A DNA stretch of 64,000 bases from Vulcanimicrobiota bacterium (GTDB lineage: Bacteria > Vulcanimicrobiota > Vulcanimicrobiia > Vulcanimicrobiales > Vulcanimicrobiaceae), in contig PMSI01000002.1 of assembly GCA_003168375.1 (NCBI GenBank), positions 372,001 to 436,000 on the forward strand, written 5' to 3'. Below the pieces are notes generated by a model. The model was not told the DNA's origin, ran no database searches, and saw only the letters and a list, made by a program, of their open reading frames with translations. Made by a program: the position numbers and the translations under genes. Below, one piece after another: positions 50,615-59,512 of the stretch (positions are counted from its first letter, which is position 1; each line of letters opens with the position of its first letter).

Positions 50615-52008
50615 TCGACGCGTTCACCAACCTGCTCCGGCTGGTGGGTTCGTTCTTTCCACCCGATCTCTCGGCGGCGTACTTGCGCGCGCTGCTCGTT
50701 CCGATCGCGCAGACGATTGGTATGGCCGCCGCCGGGATGCTGATCGCCTTCGTGCTCGGCGTTCCGCTCGCCGTCGCGATCGCGACGCGAGCGCCCGGTC
50801 ACCGGCTGATCGTCGCGGTGCTCTCGGCGCTGCGCGCCATCCCCGATCTGACGCTGGCGATCCTCGCCGTGGTCGTGGTCGGACTCGGTCCGGCGGCCGG
50901 GATCGTCGCGCTCGCGCTCTTCTACTCAGCGATGGTCGGGCGGGTCTACGGCGATCTGTTCGCCGCCGCCGATGCCGCGCCGCTCGAAGCGCTGCGCGCG
51001 ACCGGCGCGTCGCGCATCGCGATTGCGGTCTACGGTCTGATCCCGCTCACGCTGCCGGATCTGCTGACGTTCGGCACCTACGCGTTCGAGTGCGCTATGC
51101 GCGCGTCGATCATCGTCGGTGCGGTCGGTGGGGGCGGTATCGGGACCGAGCTCGCCGGCACGCTGAGCACGCTCGACTTTCATCGCACGCTGACGCTTTT
51201 GATCGTCCTGGTCGCGCTGGTCGCCGCCGTCGACGCCTTCGGCATGCTCGCGCGCCGCGACCCGCGACTCGTGCTGCTGCTTCTCCCGCTCGGGCTGATC
51301 TCGCTATGGCTCTATCGCCCGCAGATCTTCGCCTTCGCGCACGCGGTCCATACGTTCGCCACGATGTTCCCGCCGCATCTGCGCGCCTCGCAGATCGCCT
51401 CGCTCCCGCTGCTGATCGCACAGACGCTCGCGATCGCAGTCGGCGGGACGGTGATCGGCGCACTGCTCGCGTTTCCCGCCTCGCTCGTCGCGGCGCGGCG
51501 CATCGTGCCGTTCGCCGTCGCGGTCGCGGTCCGGCGCGTGTTCGATGTCGCGCGCGCGATCCCGGAGTTGGTCTTCGGCCTGATCCTGATCGTCACGGTC
51601 GGGATCGGACCGCTCGCCGGAGCACTCGCGCTCGGGTTGCACTCGGCCGGCGTGCTCGGTAAACTGTACGCCGAGAGCCTGGAGAACGTGCCCGCCGCGC
51701 CGATCGACGCCCTCGCGGCGACCGGTGCGCGCCGCCTGCCGATCGTGGCGTTCGGGTTTCTTCCGCTCGCGCTCGGCCCGCTGGTCGTGCACACGCTGTT
51801 TCGGCTGGAGTGGAACGTCCGCGCCGCGACGGTCGTCGGGCTGATCGGCGCGGGTGGGATCGGACAAGCGCTCTATCAAGCGCAGCAGCTGTTCTTCTAC
51901 CAACAGATGTTGGCGTACGTCCTGGTCACGTGGGGGCTCGTCGCGCTCTCCGACTGGTTCGGCGAACGGCTGCGCCTCCGCCTCGGCTGGAATTTCGTCG
52001 CCGCTTGA
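50611..52008 (+). CDS. phnE: Fused double permease of phosphonate-type ABC transporter
   Basis: 465 aa, GTG start. Two complete BPD-type permease domains in one chain: residues about 10-220 (EALRATGASRIAIAVYGLIPLTLPDLLTFGTYAFE) and about 255-460 (DALAATGARRLPIVAFGFLPLALGPLVVHTLFRLEWNVR), each with its EAA coupling loop and VGxxGxGGIG. PhnE is usually one domain acting as a dimer, or two genes; the fusion gives a built-in heterodimer. Confidence 0.9.
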   Translation: MIDAFTNLLRLVGSFFPPDLSAAYLRALLVPIAQTIGMAAAGMLIAFVLGVPLAVAIATRAPGHRLIVAVLSALRAIPDLTLAILAVVVVGLGPAAGIVALALFYSAMVGRVYGDLFAAADAAPLEALRATGASRIAIAVYGLIPLTLPDLLTFGTYAFECAMRASIIVGAVGGGGIGTELAGTLSTLDFHRTLTLLIVLVALVAAVDAFGMLARRDPRLVLLLLPLGLISLWLYRPQIFAFAHAVHTFATMFPPHLRASQIASLPLLIAQTLAIAVGGTVIGALLAFPASLVAARRIVPFAVAVAVRRVFDVARAIPELVFGLILIVTVGIGPLAGALALGLHSAGVLGKLYAESLENVPAAPIDALAATGARRLPIVAFGFLPLALGPLVVHTLFRLEWNVRAATVVGLIGAGGIGQALYQAQQLFFYQQMLAYVLVTWGLVALSDWFGERLRLRLGWNFVAA

Positions 52009-52030
52009 CCGGCGGCGTGATGCAGCGCCT

Positions 52031-52750
52031 CTAACCGCGCCGGTTTGCCGCCACCGTCTCCGCGAACCCGGGCGGTTTGGGCGGCAGTCCCTCGAAGAGC
52101 GCTCGAACGAACCCATCTGCGCCGGCGTGCTGGAGCGCCGTGTTGTGGCGACGTTCGAATCCGATGGTCGAGGACGGCTTTGCGCTCATCGCGCGCCCGC
52201 ACGGACTCCCCGCGATGTGTGCCGGGTACACCTCCACATGATCGGGTAACGCCAGGAGCCGCTGAAGTGAGGCGAAGAGCTGCCGTCCGGCGTCCTCACC
52301 GCCGAAGTCGGGCCTCCCCACGTCGCCGACGAAGAGGGTATCACCCGTCAGGACCAGCCACGGTTCGTCGGCGCGCGCGCGATCGGTGACCAGGAGCGAG
52401 ATACTCTCGAGTGTGTGGCCCGGTGTATGCATCACGCGAACGACGACGTTACCGAGCGAGATCTCAGCGCCGTCGTCGAGCGGTGTGAACGGATACGCCA
52501 GCTCGGCGGAGCGGTGCAGATAGAGTCCCGCATTCGTCCGTGCGGCGAGGGCACGCTCTCCGGAACGATGGTCGGCGTGGACGTGCGTGGAGATGACCGC
52601 CTCGATACGGATCCCGTAGCCGGCTGCGATATCCACGTATTGAGCGACCTCGAACTGAGGATCGACGACCGCGCCGCGGCCTTGGCCGCCTCAACCGAAG
52701 ACGTAGGACGCGCAACCCGTTTCGGCTCGAAGAATCTGGCGGAAGATCAC
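52031..52750 (-). CDS. MBL-fold hydrolase with in-frame UGA at codon 20 (candidate selenoprotein or nonsense allele)
   Basis: GTG 52750 (GAGGAG upstream; GTGA overlap with the MFS gene) begins VIFRQILRAETGCASYVFG, then TGA at 52693-52691, then GGQGRGAVVDPQ and a complete metallo-beta-lactamase domain: zinc motif HVHADH (residues 56-61), TPGHT, LTGDTLFVGDVGRPD and AGSPCGRAMSAKPSSTIGFERR. It belongs to the persulfide-dioxygenase/Blh-like branch, in which the UGA position is expected to be Cys (YxxGC). No frameshift is present. Downstream of UGA, a stem GAUCCUC/GAGGUC with loop AGUUC lies 34 nt away. Without read-through, only an internal GTG 52636 start would give a product (201 aa) lacking the first strands. 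Confidence 0.72.
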
Positions 52751-54024
52751 GACGGTGCTCCTCGAGGGACGAGTGCGGGAAGCCGAGGATGTGTTTCGCG
52801 CATCCGGACGGCGACGACCGCACCGGACGCCAGGGTGAGGCCGGCGACCACGCCGATTGCGACGTCCTGGCCGAGCGCGTGCGCGACGATACCCGACAAC
52901 AGCGCGCCGAACGCGTAGCCGGAATCGCGCCACAAGCGGTAGACGCCGACCGACGACGCGCGCACGAGCGGATCGACCACGTCACCGATCGCGGCGAGCA
53001 GCGTTGGATACACCATCGCGGTTCCGACACCGAGCAGGAGCGCGCCGCTGAGCCAGACCGCGAAATTCGCCGGCGCCAGAAACGAGGCGATGGCGATCGC
53101 CTGCGCCCACATGCCGCCGGCGATCATCCACTTGCGACCGACGCGGTCGGAGAGCGCTCCGGTGACGAGCTGGCACAGTCCCCACGTCGCCGGATAGACG
53201 GCGGCGAGGATGGCGATGCGTTCGATGGCGAGACCGGCGGCTGCGAAGTGCAGCGGCAGCAGTCCCCAGGCCAGCCCGTCGTTGAGATTGTTGACGAGGC
53301 CGGCTTGGCTGATCGATGAGAGGGTGCGGTCCTTCCACGAAACGCGTGCGAAGAGCGCGCCGAACGAAGCGCCGGCCGCCGGGCGAGGCGATTCCCCGTG
53401 CGCGGCTTCAAACCGGGCGTGACCGTGCGTCTCGCGAACGAAGAACACGGAGAGCGCCAGCGCAACGACGACGGAGACCACCCCGAGCGCGAACGGCCAG
53501 GGGCGCAGCCCGTACGCCTGCGCGATGATCCCCGACACGTACGCCGCGACACCGACGGCGAGGTAACCGGCAAACTCGTTGAGTCCCATCGCCAACCCGC
53601 GCTGCTTCGGTCCGACGAGATCGATCTTCATCACCACCGTCATGGACCAGCACAGTCCTTGATTGATGCCGAGAAAAACGTTTGCGAGGACGATCCAGCC
53701 CCACGCCGGCGCGAACATCAGCAGGAACGGAACCGGAATCGCGAACAGCCATCCCGCAACGAGCAGGGGCTTGCGGCCCGCGCGGTCGGCCGTTCGGCCG
53801 GCATACAGATTCGTCAGCGCCTTGGTGAAGCCGAACGTAACGATGAACGAGAGCACCGCGGTCTCGGATGCGAGGCCGAACACGCGCTGGCCGACCAGCG
53901 GCAGCACGTCGCGTTCGATGCCGATCATGGAACCGACGAAGGCGTTGACCACGACCAGCAGCCAAAACTGCGTCACGTTCGCGGCCAGACCGAGCCGGAT
54001 GCGCCCGGCAGTCTCAGCCGACAC
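52747..54024 (-). CDS. MFS transporter
   Basis: 425 aa from GTG 54024 (GGCGAGG upstream), overlapping the regulator stop. Twelve helices; NLYAGRTADRAGRKPLLVAGW is the MFS loop 2-3 motif, and GALSDRVGRKWMIAGG the loop 8-9 copy. FGFTKALTN and NEFAGYLAVGV recall a group of drug/anion MFS proteins. Placed between an ArsR-rhodanese regulator and an MBL hydrolase, it may export or import a sulfur compound; this is inference. Confidence 0.88.
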   Translation of the reverse strand: MSAETAGRIRLGLAANVTQFWLLVVVNAFVGSMIGIERDVLPLVGQRVFGLASETAVLSFIVTFGFTKALTNLYAGRTADRAGRKPLLVAGWLFAIPVPFLLMFAPAWGWIVLANVFLGINQGLCWSMTVVMKIDLVGPKQRGLAMGLNEFAGYLAVGVAAYVSGIIAQAYGLRPWPFALGVVSVVVALALSVFFVRETHGHARFEAAHGESPRPAAGASFGALFARVSWKDRTLSSISQAGLVNNLNDGLAWGLLPLHFAAAGLAIERIAILAAVYPATWGLCQLVTGALSDRVGRKWMIAGGMWAQAIAIASFLAPANFAVWLSGALLLGVGTAMVYPTLLAAIGDVVDPLVRASSVGVYRLWRDSGYAFGALLSGIVAHALGQDVAIGVVAGLTLASGAVVAVRMRETHPRLPALVPRGAPS

Positions 54025-54700
54025 GCGCAACCTCGCCGCCGGCGGCGACCCACTCCGCAGGTCCGAGCGCCAGACGCGTGGCGTCCAGGCCTCGTTCGCG
54101 CAGCAGAGCCACTGCTTCGTCCGCGAACACGCAGTACGGCCCGCGGCAATAGACGAGGTACCGCTTCGACCGCGGCAGCGTCACTTGGCCCGAACGCAGC
54201 TCCTCCAGCGGCGCGCTGATCGCCCCCGGCAGGTGGGCCGTGTCGAACTCCTCGCGCGGGCGGGCGTCGAGGACCATCGTCCGCGCATCCGCGAGCAGGT
54301 CGCGCGCCGTCGCGAAGTCCGGGATCCCCGGATCTCGCAGTCCAAAGTACGCCCGCTCGACCTCCGCGATCCGCGAATCCACGGATTCCGCGACGGCACG
54401 CAATGCGACGAGCAGCCGGTAAACGACCGGCCCAGCGACGCGGTAAAACGCGAACGTTCCGCGTCGCTCCACCGTCACGAGCCCGCAATCCGCCAGCACG
54501 CGCAGATGCTGAGAGGCGTTTGCGACCGTGATGCCGGCCTCCGCCGCTACATCTTGCACCGTTCGAGAACGCTGTGACAGGAGGTCGAGCAGCTCGAGCC
54601 GGTGGCGGTTCGCGAGCGCCGCCGGAATGCGGGCTGCGGCGGCATAGACGTCATCCTTGAAGCGGCGCTTCTGGCGGGGACCCCGGGGGCGGCTCGGCAT
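54014..54700 (-). CDS. ArsR-family regulator fused to rhodanese domain
   Basis: 228 aa from ATG 54700 (TTG 54706 possible). N-terminal winged helix: ALANRHRLELLDLLSQRSRTVQDVAAEAGITVANASQHLRVLADCGLV (residues about 25-75), C-terminal rhodanese: MVLDARPREEFDTAHLPGAISAPLEEL and YCRGPYCVFADEA with active Cys. Such fusions sense or handle sulfane sulfur and resemble BigR/SqrR logic. It heads the MFS-MBL operon. Confidence 0.9.
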   Translation of the reverse strand: MPSRPRGPRQKRRFKDDVYAAAARIPAALANRHRLELLDLLSQRSRTVQDVAAEAGITVANASQHLRVLADCGLVTVERRGTFAFYRVAGPVVYRLLVALRAVAESVDSRIAEVERAYFGLRDPGIPDFATARDLLADARTMVLDARPREEFDTAHLPGAISAPLEELRSGQVTLPRSKRYLVYCRGPYCVFADEAVALLRERGLDATRLALGPAEWVAAGGEVARVG

Positions 54701-54720
54701 ATTCAAGAGATTTCGCGAAT
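54701..54720 (-). promoter_or_regulatory. Possible ArsR/BigR-type operator
   Basis: ATTCAAGAGATTTCGCGAAT has inverted ends ATTC/GAAT directly upstream of the regulator gene; consistent with autoregulation by an ArsR protein. Weak evidence. Confidence 0.3.
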
Positions 54721-54743
54721 AGCAAAAAGGCTCCCGCCGCGGT

Positions 54744-55373
54744 CTAGCCGAGCGCCCGGGCCAGTTCGTGAAAGTCGACGAACGGCTCGTACGGCACGCC
54801 CTGCTCGTCGAGATAGCTCGCGAGGCCGTCGCGCGCGAAGATGCGATCCGCCGCGAGCGCCGCGCAGCGGTCGGAGTAGCCGTCGCCGACGTACACGAAC
54901 GGGCCGCCGGGCAGGGACCCGCGCTTGCACGGTTCGCCGCAGGTCGCGCAGTCGGAGTCCGAGACCCAGCGGATCCGCCAGCCGGACGAGCGCGGCTCGG
55001 CGTGGTTCGCGCGCAGCCGCGGTTTCACGCCCTCGCGTGCGAGCACCGGCTGGATCGTCTCGTGAAAACTCGACGAGAGGATCAGCGGATCGAACTGCTC
55101 GACGAACTCGGGAAAGCCCGCCCGCACCCGCGCGCGGTCGAGCAGAAATGCGACGACGTCGTCGAGCGATGCGGTCAGCATCGCGAACTCCTGCTCCATC
55201 ACGTCGCGGTGCGTGATCGTCCCATTCGCCAAGCCGGCGTCGAGTTCGCTTTCGAGCGGCTCCAAGACGGCGGGCGCGACGAAATGCCGCAGCGTCAGCA
55301 TGAGCGTGTCGCACTCGGTTACCGTGCCGTCCCAGTCGATGACTATCTGCAAGCCCTCGTAGTGAGACCTCAG
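54744..55373 (-). CDS. HAD-family phosphatase (MtnX/phosphoserine phosphatase-like)
   Basis: About 209 aa. Motif I VIDWDGTVTECDT, motif II LILSSSFHE, motif IV YVGDGYSDRCAA. The cap region is small, as in MtnX-like or PSP-like enzymes. A CxxC pair (DCATCGEPCKRG) in the cap is unusual and could bind zinc. The start is uncertain: CTG 55373 has GAGGAG upstream, and TTG 55352 is the next candidate; no ATG or GTG fits. Substrate unknown. Confidence 0.8.
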   Translation of the reverse strand: MRSHYEGLQIVIDWDGTVTECDTLMLTLRHFVAPAVLEPLESELDAGLANGTITHRDVMEQEFAMLTASLDDVVAFLLDRARVRAGFPEFVEQFDPLILSSSFHETIQPVLAREGVKPRLRANHAEPRSSGWRIRWVSDSDCATCGEPCKRGSLPGGPFVYVGDGYSDRCAALAADRIFARDGLASYLDEQGVPYEPFVDFHELARALG

Positions 55374-55472
55374 GCCGGTCCGCTCCTCGTCTGGCGCATC
55401 CGGGCCAGGTGCTCCTGAGAGCGTCGTGTCGGCAGACCCGCAACTTTCCCCGATGCGCCGCGTACCTGGACC

Positions 55473-57638
55473 ATGATGCGAACGAACGTCTACGCGCTCG
55501 CCGCCGCCGCCGTGCTCGCGTGTACGACGGCCGCCGGTGCGGCGCTGCCCAATCCTCCGGACGCCAAGCGCGTCCCCGTGACCGACACGTACTTCGGGAC
55601 GGCCGTTACGGACCCGTACCGGTGGATGGAGACGGGCGGTCCGGAGTTCCAGGCGTTCCTGAAGTCCCACAACGATCGCACCCGCGCGGCGCTCGATTCG
55701 ATCCCGGCCCGGGCCGCGTTCGCCGCCCGGCTGCAGGCGCTCTCGGAGACCTCGAACGTGTCGTCCGGCGTCGTTTCTCGCCACGGCGCGTACTTCTACG
55801 AAAAGCTCGCGCCGGGGGCGAACTCGGTCAAGCTCTTCGTCCGCTCGGGGATCGGCGGTGCGGAACGCGCCTTGGTCGACCCCGACGCGATGACCGGGCC
55901 GCGCCAGGCGATCTCGTACTTCAGCGTCTCGAACGACGGGGCGCGGGTCGCCTACGGGCTCTCGGCCGGCGGCTCGGAGAACGCGACCGTCCGCGTCGTC
56001 GACGTGGCGTCGGGAACGACGCTGCCGGACAGCTCCGACCGCGCCGACTTCGGCGTGACCGCCTGGACCGACGACGGCAAGGCGTTCTTCTACCTGAAGC
56101 GTCAGGAAGTAGCGGCCGGAGCCTCGCCGCTCGCAAAGTACCTCAACGTTCGCAGCTATCGCCACGTGATCGGCGAACCGGGCGCGTCCGACGTCGCCGT
56201 CTTCGGCGCCGGCGTCAACCCGGGCCTCACGATTCCGCCGACCTCGTTCGCGGCGATCGGCGTCTCGCCCGAGACTCCGTTCCTAGGCGGTGTCCTGATC
56301 AACGGCGTCGAGCGGTTCGTGACGGTCTACTCCGCGCCGAAGAGCGCGCTCGCGAACCCGGCCACGATCCGGTGGGAGCTCGTTATCCGCCCCGAGGACA
56401 AGGTCGTCAACGCGGCGTTCCACGGCAAGACCGTGTACGCGCTCACCGCGAAGGACGCGCCACGCTTCAAGCTCGTCAAGTTCGATCTACCCGGCGGCAC
56501 GATCGCGCAGGCGACCGATGTGCTTCCGCCCGCGGCACGCGTGATCGACGACGTCGCCAACGCGAGCGACGCGCTGTACGTGCTCTCGCGCGAAGACGGA
56601 CTCGGCCGCATCACGCGCATCGGCTACGACGGAACCGTCCGCGAGATATCGCTCCCGGTGAACGGCTCGATCACCGGGCTCGCCGCCGAATACGACCGGC
56701 CCGGCTTCATCGCCCAGCTCACGTCGTGGACCGACACGCCGCTCTGGTACGCCTACGATGCGAAGACGAACGCGCTCGTCGACACCAAGCTCGACCCGCC
56801 CTCGCCGGTCGACTTCTCTGGGATCGTCGCCGAAGAGGTGAAGGTACCGGCGGCCGACGGAACGCTGATCCCGCTCTCGATCGTGCACCGCCGCGACATC
56901 AAGCTCGACGGTTCGAACCCGACCGTGCTCTACGCATACGGATCGTACGGGATCTCGAGCAACCCGACGTTCTCCGCCTCGCGCATCGCGTGGTTCGAGC
57001 AAGGCGGCGTCTGGGCGGTGGCGCACGTGCGCGGCGGCGGCGAGTACGGCGAAGAGTGGCACCTCGCCGGAAAAGGTGCGAACAAGCCGAAGACGATCTC
57101 CGACTTCGTCGACTGCGCGAAGTGGCTGGTGGCGAAGGGCTACACCTCGCCGGGGAAACTCGGCGCGCGCGGCGGCAGCGCCGGCGGCATCACGATGGGC
57201 GGCGCGATCACCAGCGCTCCGGCGCTCTTCGCTGCGATCCTCGACGAGATCCCGGTCTCAGACCAGCTGCGCATCGAAACGACGCCGAACGGTCCACCCA
57301 ACGTGCCGGAGTTCGGCAGCGTGAAGACCGAAGACGGGTTCAAGAACCTCTACGCGACCAGCGCGATCCATCACGTCGTAAAGGGCGGGAAATATCCGGC
57401 GGTGATGCTGACGACGGGGATCAACGATCCGCGCGTCGATCCGTGGCAAGCCGCCAAGATGGCGGCCACGCTGCAGGACGCGACCACGAGCGGCAAGCCG
57501 ATCCTGCTCCGCGTCGACTACGAAGGCGGGCACGGACTGATCGGCGGCGGACGGTCGCAAGCGGTCGCGCTGACCGCCGACGAGTACTCGTTCCTGCTGT
57601 GGCAGTTCGGCGTCCCCGCGTTCCAGCCGAAGCTCTGA
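55473..57638 (+). CDS. Prolyl oligopeptidase (S9A), exported
   Basis: 721 aa. Signal peptide (MRTNVYALAAAAVLACTTAAGAA). N-terminal propeller with VTDTYFGTAVTDPYRWMETGGPEF, the S9A start. Catalytic domain: nucleophile in RGGSAGGITMGG (Ser569), Asp652 in INDPRVDPW, His687 in EGGHG. HVRGGGEYGEEWHLAGKG precedes the Ser. It cleaves after Pro in short peptides, in the periplasm or outside. Length is as usual for the family. Confidence 0.93.
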   Translation: MMRTNVYALAAAAVLACTTAAGAALPNPPDAKRVPVTDTYFGTAVTDPYRWMETGGPEFQAFLKSHNDRTRAALDSIPARAAFAARLQALSETSNVSSGVVSRHGAYFYEKLAPGANSVKLFVRSGIGGAERALVDPDAMTGPRQAISYFSVSNDGARVAYGLSAGGSENATVRVVDVASGTTLPDSSDRADFGVTAWTDDGKAFFYLKRQEVAAGASPLAKYLNVRSYRHVIGEPGASDVAVFGAGVNPGLTIPPTSFAAIGVSPETPFLGGVLINGVERFVTVYSAPKSALANPATIRWELVIRPEDKVVNAAFHGKTVYALTAKDAPRFKLVKFDLPGGTIAQATDVLPPAARVIDDVANASDALYVLSREDGLGRITRIGYDGTVREISLPVNGSITGLAAEYDRPGFIAQLTSWTDTPLWYAYDAKTNALVDTKLDPPSPVDFSGIVAEEVKVPAADGTLIPLSIVHRRDIKLDGSNPTVLYAYGSYGISSNPTFSASRIAWFEQGGVWAVAHVRGGGEYGEEWHLAGKGANKPKTISDFVDCAKWLVAKGYTSPGKLGARGGSAGGITMGGAITSAPALFAAILDEIPVSDQLRIETTPNGPPNVPEFGSVKTEDGFKNLYATSAIHHVVKGGKYPAVMLTTGINDPRVDPWQAAKMAATLQDATTSGKPILLRVDYEGGHGLIGGGRSQAVALTADEYSFLLWQFGVPAFQPKL

Positions 57639-57654
57639 CGCCGCAGCGCCCGCG

Positions 57655-57909
57655 ATGCTCGAACTGCGCCCCAATTGCGAGTGCTGCGACAAAGACCTCC
57701 CGCCTGACGCGCCCGACGCGCTGATCTGCACCTATGAGTGCACGTTCTGCGCGTCGTGCGCGGCGGACGTCCTGGACAACCGCTGCCCGAACTGCGGCGG
57801 AACGTTCGCGCCGCGCCCGATCCGCCCGCCGGCACGGCTCGCCGTCCACCCCGCCTCGACAACCCGCGTCCACAGCAAGGACCCGCGCTGCCGCAGCGCT
57901 TCGGCCTAG
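57655..57909 (+). CDS. DUF1272-family small zinc-binding protein
   Basis: 84 aa: MLELRPNCECCDKDLPPDAP, CTYECTFCASCA and CPNCGG are the paired CxxC motifs of DUF1272, likely a zinc ribbon. The tail after RPIRPPARL is variable. Function unknown. Confidence 0.85.
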   Translation: MLELRPNCECCDKDLPPDAPDALICTYECTFCASCAADVLDNRCPNCGGTFAPRPIRPPARLAVHPASTTRVHSKDPRCRSASA

Positions 57910-57932
57910 CGCGCTCGGCGGCGGCTTCGGCG

Positions 57933-58076
57933 TCAGCGCAGGGAACGCTGCCAGGCCACCTGGTTCACGCCCGAATGGCGCTCGCAAGCCTCGAGGGTGC
58001 ACACCCCGCCGCACTCGCGGGCCGCGCACCCGCAGCGCCATGCGTGGTCGTCGACGCTACCGGTGCCGCTGGACAT
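57933..58076 (-). CDS. Possible small Cys-rich protein
   Basis: 47 aa from ATG 58076, with WRCGCAARECGGVCTLEACERH containing five Cys in about twenty residues. No ribosome site is clear and no family is recognised. The ordered Cys pattern is unlike a random opposite-strand frame, so it may be real. Confidence 0.35.
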   Translation of the reverse strand: MSSGTGSVDDHAWRCGCAARECGGVCTLEACERHSGVNQVAWQRSLR

Positions 58077-58305
58077 GTAGCGGAACGTTCGAAGCGGAGC
58101 TCCGAGCGCAGTACGCAAAAAACTGAACGTGTGATCGAACACGCGGACCGCCCATGGCAGAAATCCGCGCTCATGAAAGCGCGGCCGGAACACCCGTTGC
58201 TTTAGTGTACGGCAGGCAAGCAGGGGACCGCAAGGCGGCGAGCGCCCAGGAACGGTCTTTCAACCAACACTTAACGGACGACGGCTTGCTTGCGAACCCA
58301 CGACC

Positions 58306-58620
58306 ATGCACAATCGAACTCCCATGGATGGACTCTCCAGGCGCCTGCGCGCCTTGTCCGGCAGGACGCCCAGCGACAGCGGCATCATCGCGCGCTACTT
58401 TCCGAAGTTCGTGCGCGGCCGCCACGAGATCGTGGTCGACGACCTCGGCGAGCGCTGCGCGCGGTGCGCAGTGCTGCTCGGCAGGGCGTACCGCGTGCTC
58501 CACGTCTGGAAGCTTCGCACCGGGGTACAGGCTCGCTCGCCGCTGCTCACCCTGTGCGACCGCTGCGACGGCGACCTCCGCCCGCGCGCCTATCTCCACG
58601 TCACGCGGGCCTTTAGGTAG
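58306..58620 (+). CDS. Small hypothetical protein with two CxxC motifs
   Basis: 104 aa (or 98 from ATG 58324). RYFPKFVRGRHEIVVDDLGERCARCAVLLG and LCDRCDGDLRPR give two CxxC pairs that could bind one zinc. No family recognised. The 229 bp upstream (58077-58305) show nothing I can identify. Confidence 0.55.
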   Translation: MHNRTPMDGLSRRLRALSGRTPSDSGIIARYFPKFVRGRHEIVVDDLGERCARCAVLLGRAYRVLHVWKLRTGVQARSPLLTLCDRCDGDLRPRAYLHVTRAFR

Positions 58621-58652
58621 AGACTGCGGCCCGAGCGGGTAACGAATCGGGT

Positions 58653-59198
58653 ATGCCGCTCGACCTCGACTACCAACGCGCCGCTGAAGCCGTGCTCGCC
58701 TCCGACCGGGCCGCGGCCGTCGCGCACGCCGCGCTCTTCGACTTCGCGCGCGACCTCGGCGACCACGTCTCACAGGTGCAGGCGCGCTCCTCGCCCCTGG
58801 CGCTGGGCGTTCGCTTCGTGCGCCGGACGCCGCCGCAGCTCGACGCGCCGGCCGGCGTGCGCGTCGAGGAGGCGCCGAAGGACCGTCCGGCCGGGTACGC
58901 GAGCGTCGTCATCGAGGCACGCGATCTCTTTTTCGCCGTCGAGAGCCTCCCCGGAATCTCGGTCGCCGCGGTGACGAACGTGCCCGCGCTGGAGCCCTAC
59001 GCAGCGACGATCTGTGGTGTCCGGGTCGCGAACGACGGGAAGCCGCACCTGTTGGCGCGCGCCGGCGAAGGCGGCGTCGGTGTCCCGGCGGTCCACACGG
59101 CGGGCTCGCTCCTCGAAGCCTTCCTCGTGCTCGCCGCCGACGTGTTCGCCGCACGCGCGACGTTCAACGCGCTCGCGCCGAGCCCGGTGGGAACCTGA
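58653..59198 (+). CDS. Hypothetical protein
   Basis: 181 aa without signal peptide or helices. Alternating charged and hydrophobic segments (YQRAAEAVLASDRAAAVAHAALFDFARDLGDHV; ASVVIEARDLFFAVESLPG). Family not recognised; a soluble cytoplasmic protein is likely. It lies 2 bp before the monooxygenase-like gene. Confidence 0.6.
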   Translation: MPLDLDYQRAAEAVLASDRAAAVAHAALFDFARDLGDHVSQVQARSSPLALGVRFVRRTPPQLDAPAGVRVEEAPKDRPAGYASVVIEARDLFFAVESLPGISVAAVTNVPALEPYAATICGVRVANDGKPHLLARAGEGGVGVPAVHTAGSLLEAFLVLAADVFAARATFNALAPSPVGT

Positions 59199-59200
59199 TC

Positions 59201-59509
59201 GTGGTCCACGTACTCGCGATGATCACCGCCAAACCGGGGCAGCGCGATGCGGTCCTCGCCGCGTTTTCGGCCAACGTGCCGGCGGTCCGCGCCGAGCAGG
59301 GCTGCATCGAATACGGCGCGGCGTTCGACGCGGACGGCTTCGGCGGCATTCAGACCGCACTAGGTCCCGATAGTTTCGTCGTGATCGAAAAGTGGGAGAG
59401 CGGCGACGCGCTCAAAGCCCATGCCGCCGCACCGCACATGAAAGCCTATGCCGCGCAGACGAAGGAGCTGATCGCGAGCCGCGTCATTCACGTTCTCTCG
59501 CCTGCGTAA
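59201..59509 (+). CDS. ABM-domain (YgiN-like) putative quinol monooxygenase
   Basis: 102 aa, GTG start. Ferredoxin-like ABM fold: VLAMITAKPGQRDAVLAAF, EQGCIEYGAAFDADG, SFVVIEKWESGDALKAHAAAPHMKAY. Family members oxidise quinols or act in antibiotic monooxygenase reactions; here the role is unknown. Confidence 0.85.
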   Translation: MVHVLAMITAKPGQRDAVLAAFSANVPAVRAEQGCIEYGAAFDADGFGGIQTALGPDSFVVIEKWESGDALKAHAAAPHMKAYAAQTKELIASRVIHVLSPA

Positions 59510-59512
59510 GCG

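Noticed and set aside
52680-52693. GC-rich hairpin GCGGCC-AA-GGCCGC directly after the UGA, as the SECIS
   Set aside because: Its loop is only about 7 nt from the UGA, too close for a bacterial SECIS; the later hairpin with loop AGUUC is the better candidate.
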